Of a stretch of DNA of 64,000 nt, positions 61,461-64,000 are shown piece by piece. Where the stretch lies: the NCBI GenBank assembly GCA_023460175.1, contig JAEWRC010000051.1, positions 1 to 64,000 on the forward strand, written 5' to 3'. Origin of the DNA: Actinomycetes bacterium. Its GTDB lineage: Bacteria > Actinomycetota > Actinomycetes > Mycobacteriales > Mycobacteriaceae. Numbering within the stretch: the first letter of the stretch is position 1; the number at the start of each line of letters is the position of its first letter. The notes beneath the pieces are model-generated. The model was not told the DNA's origin. It did not search any database and worked only from the letters and a program-made list of their open reading frames with translations. A program made the position numbers and the translations under genes.

Positions 61461-62593
61461 AGGCGGTCAGTTGCCGGGAGGCGACGCTGTCGGTGATCGA
61501 CCTCCCGGCGCCGCATCCGGCGCCGGGGCAGCTACTGCTGAACGTGTTGCGGTGCGGGATCTGCGGTTCGGATCTGCATGCCAAGGATCATGCCCACGAG
61601 TTGGCCGAGGTGATGACGGCCGTCGGGGTCACGGACGCGGTGGCCCCCGACAAGTCGGTGGTCTTCGGTCACGAGTTCTGCGGCGAGGTGGCCGAACGGG
61701 GCCGGGGCGCGACCAGACGGTTCAAGACCGGCACCACAGTCGTGTCGTTCCCGCTGCTGCGCGCGGGCGACGGCGTGCACCTGACCGGGCTGTCCCCGGC
61801 CGCACCCGGCGCGTACGCCGAGCAGGTGCTGGCCGAGGCCGCGATGAGTTTTGTGGTGCCCAACGGGCTGGCTCCCGACATCGCCGCACTGACCGAGCCC
61901 ATGGCTGTGGCGCTGCACGCCGTGCGGCGCAGCGACATCACCCGCCGCGACACCGCCGTTGTGATCGGCTGCGGCCCTGTGGGTCTGGCGATCATCTGCC
62001 ATCTCAAGGCCCAGGGTGTCGAGACGATCGTCGCCAGCGACCTGTCCCCAGGACGACGGGAGTTGGCTCGACGGTGCGGTGCCTCGCTGGTCATCGATCC
62101 GGCGGAGGACTCACCGTATGCGGCGGCGCCGGGCCTGACCTCGGGCACCGACCTCTATGAGATGGGCATGAGCACGATGGAGAAGCTGCGCCGGATCCCC
62201 GGTTGGGTACCGCTGTACCGCATTGCCGAGAAACTGGGTGCCACCGCGCCCAAACGCCCGGTGATCTTCGAGTGCGTCGGTAACCCGGGCATGATCGACT
62301 CGATCCTGGCTGCGGCGCCGTTCAACTCGCGCGTCGTCGTCGCCGGAGTGTGCATGGGCACCGACCGGTTGCGGCCGACGTTGGCGAACGCCAAGGAAAT
62401 CGACCTGCGATTCGTCTTCGCCTACACGCCCCTGGAGTTCCGCGACACCCTGCACCTACTGGCCGACGGCAAGGTCGACGCCTCGCCCCTGATCACCGAC
62501 ACCGTAGGTCTGCAGGACGTGGCCGCCGTGTTCTCAGCGCTGGGCTCCCCCGGCGATCAGGCCAAGGTGCTGATCGACCCGTCCCGGCGCTGA
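61457..62593 (+). CDS. Zinc-type MDR alcohol dehydrogenase
   Basis: 378 residues; ATG overlaps the ThDP gene stop (ATGA). MDR with zinc ligands: LRCGICGSDLHAKDH (Cys), VVFGHEFCGEVAERG (His-Glu), and Rossmann VVIGCGPVGLAIICHLK. It resembles sorbitol/threonine-dehydrogenase-type enzymes. A 30-residue insertion after residue 215 (YEMGMSTMEKLRRIPG) is unusual. Probably oxidises or reduces the acyloin/alcohol linked to the ThDP enzyme. Confidence 0.87.
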   Translation: MKAVSCREATLSVIDLPAPHPAPGQLLLNVLRCGICGSDLHAKDHAHELAEVMTAVGVTDAVAPDKSVVFGHEFCGEVAERGRGATRRFKTGTTVVSFPLLRAGDGVHLTGLSPAAPGAYAEQVLAEAAMSFVVPNGLAPDIAALTEPMAVALHAVRRSDITRRDTAVVIGCGPVGLAIICHLKAQGVETIVASDLSPGRRELARRCGASLVIDPAEDSPYAAAPGLTSGTDLYEMGMSTMEKLRRIPGWVPLYRIAEKLGATAPKRPVIFECVGNPGMIDSILAAAPFNSRVVVAGVCMGTDRLRPTLANAKEIDLRFVFAYTPLEFRDTLHLLADGKVDASPLITDTVGLQDVAAVFSALGSPGDQAKVLIDPSRR

Positions 62594-62677
62594 TCCGGCC
62601 GGCTGCACCAGCGCGGCATGCGCAGTCATCGAGCACCCTTGCGCCCGCCCGCGGCGCCGTTGAGGAACACTGCTGGC

Positions 62678-64000
62678 ATGAGCGTCGCCGAGTTCGACTT
62701 TGTCATCGTGGGAGCGGGCAGCGCGGGGTGCCTGCTGGCCAATCGGCTCAGCGCCAATCCCGACCACCGGGTGCTGTTGGTCGAGGCGGGCGGCAAAGAC
62801 GACTGGTTCTGGATCAAGGTGCCGGTCGGCTATCTGTACACCATCGCCAACCCCCGCACCGACTGGTGCTTTGCGACCGAGGCCGATCCGGGCCTGGCCG
62901 GCCGCAGCATTCACTACGCGCGGGGCCGCGTGCTCGGCGGCTGCTCATCGATCAACGCCATGATCCACATGCGCGGGCAGGCAAGCGATTACGAATTGTG
63001 GGCCCAGGCCACCGGTGACGATCGATGGCTGTGGGACGGTCCCGGCCAGACCCTGGCCATCTACAAGGAATTGGAAGACTACTTCGGCGGGGCCGACGAG
63101 TGGCACGGCGCGGCTGGGGAGATTCCCGTCGAGCGGCCCCGGGTGCGGTGGAAGATCCTGGACGCCTGGCAGGCCGCGGCCGCCCAGACCGGCATCGCCC
63201 CCATCGAGGAGTTCAACCGGGGTGACAACGCCGGCAGCGCGTACTTTCACGTCAACCAGCGGCGCGGCCGTCGCTGGTCGATGGCCGACGCGTTCCTGCA
63301 TCCCATCGCCCACCGACCCAATCTCACGGTCTACACCCAAACCCAGGCGCTGCGGCTGCTGATGGACGACCAGGTCCGCGACGATCAGCGCCGCGGCGCC
63401 TGGACCACGGCCGCCCACCGCGCCTCCGGGGTGCGCCTGCTCAAGGACGGTCGCACTGTCGATGTCCACGCCCGCCGCGAGGTGATCCTGACCGCCGGAG
63501 CCATCGGTTCGCCGCATCTCATGCAGGTCTCGGGCCTGGGCCCGGCCGGGCTGCTCGCCCAGCATCAGGTGCCGATCACCGTGGACCTCCCCGGGGTCGG
63601 TGAGAACCTCCAGGACCACCTGCAGTTGCGGACGATCTACCGCGTGGGCGGCGCGCGGACCGTCAACACGCTGTACCGCAACTGGATCACCCGTGGCGGC
63701 ATGGGCCTGCAATACCTGCTGATGCGATCGGGCCCCCTGACCATGCCGCCGTCGACGCTGGGGGCCTTCGCCAAGAGCGACCCCGCGCTGGCCAGTCCTG
63801 ATCTGGAGTGGCACGTGCAGCCGCTGTCGTTGCCGAAGTTCGGCGAACCGCTGGATCGGTTCGCGGCCATCACCCCCTCGGTCTGCAACCTGCGGCCCAG
63901 CTCGCGTGGCCACGTGCGCCTGGCCGACGCGGACCCGCTGACCAACCCGAAGATCCTGTGCAACTACCTGTCCACGGACAGCGACCGTCAGATCGCCGTG
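62678..64000 (+). CDS. GMC-family FAD oxidoreductase, cut by window end
   Basis: 441 codons are present from ATG 62678 (GAGGAA upstream) to the window edge, frame open. FAD-binding DFVIVGAGSAGCLLANRLSA, GMC signature ARGRVLGGCSSINAMIHMRG, and the second signature GAIGSPHLMQVSGLGP. The C-terminal His-His/Asn active site lies beyond the window. Choline-dehydrogenase/alcohol-oxidase-like. It follows the MDR gene by 84 bp and completes the visible part of the TetR-controlled operon. Confidence 0.9.
   Translation, partial: MSVAEFDFVIVGAGSAGCLLANRLSANPDHRVLLVEAGGKDDWFWIKVPVGYLYTIANPRTDWCFATEADPGLAGRSIHYARGRVLGGCSSINAMIHMRGQASDYELWAQATGDDRWLWDGPGQTLAIYKELEDYFGGADEWHGAAGEIPVERPRVRWKILDAWQAAAAQTGIAPIEEFNRGDNAGSAYFHVNQRRGRRWSMADAFLHPIAHRPNLTVYTQTQALRLLMDDQVRDDQRRGAWTTAAHRASGVRLLKDGRTVDVHARREVILTAGAIGSPHLMQVSGLGPAGLLAQHQVPITVDLPGVGENLQDHLQLRTIYRVGGARTVNTLYRNWITRGGMGLQYLLMRSGPLTMPPSTLGAFAKSDPALASPDLEWHVQPLSLPKFGEPLDRFAAITPSVCNLRPSSRGHVRLADADPLTNPKILCNYLSTDSDRQIAV

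Overview
The window is GC-rich, uses GTG and TTG starts freely, and carries several actinobacterial hallmarks: a WS/DGAT wax-ester/triacylglycerol synthase, F420/luciferase-like (LLM) oxidoreductases, polyhydroxyalkanoate (PHA) genes and many VapBC/MazEF modules. Together these point to a Mycobacterium/Mycolicibacterium-like chromosome. This is inferred from gene content; no rRNA or other marker gene lies in the window.

Left chromosomal part (1 to about 21.0 kb). In order: the end of an SDR gene; an alternative-oxidase-like di-iron gene broken by an in-frame TAG; a flavohemoglobin (hmp); three alpha/beta hydrolases; an aromatic-acid-type MFS transporter fused to a C-terminal universal-stress-like domain; and a divergent three-gene 4-oxalocrotonate set (dmpH-dmpI-dmpC type) of aromatic meta-cleavage. 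A PHA region follows: a PhaC-like protein and a 3-hydroxybutyrate-dehydrogenase-like SDR on the plus strand, facing phaC, an LLM oxidoreductase and a phasin-like protein on the minus strand. Next come another LLM enzyme, a vapBC pair with a clear operator, a WS/DGAT operon and a small membrane protein.

Middle (21,019-52,834): a complete Tn7-like transposon of about 31.8 kb. Its ends are TGT...ACA inverted repeats identical over 17 bp, flanked by a 5-bp direct repeat GGAAC. It encodes tnsA, a DDE transposase (tniA/tnsB), an AAA+ ATPase (tniB/tnsC) and tniQ, followed in the same direction by two unrecognised genes. The cargo is a defence island: a complete class 1 DISARM (drmD-drmMI-drmA-drmB-drmC), a Gabija pair (gajA-gajB), and two pairs I cannot assign to a known system. 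One is an HExxH zincin-like/HicA fusion with a DUF3800 protein; the other is a Zn-ribbon protein with a two-helix membrane protein. The right arm holds a protein of unknown function, a small protein, a tyrosine recombinase and a cluster of degenerate 18-bp repeats that look like transposase sites.

Right chromosomal part (52.8-64 kb). In order: mazEF with palindromic operators, a YaeQ-family protein, a quinone-oxidoreductase-like MDR enzyme, small membrane proteins, a FitAB/VapBC pair, a DUF4304-like protein and an MpaB/DUF2236 oxygenase. A TetR regulator then sits divergent from an operon of a ThDP enzyme resembling benzaldehyde lyase, a zinc-type dehydrogenase and a GMC oxidoreductase that runs off the window.

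Most chromosomal genes fit storage-lipid and aromatic/organic-acid metabolism. The transposon is a self-contained mobile package of anti-phage systems.
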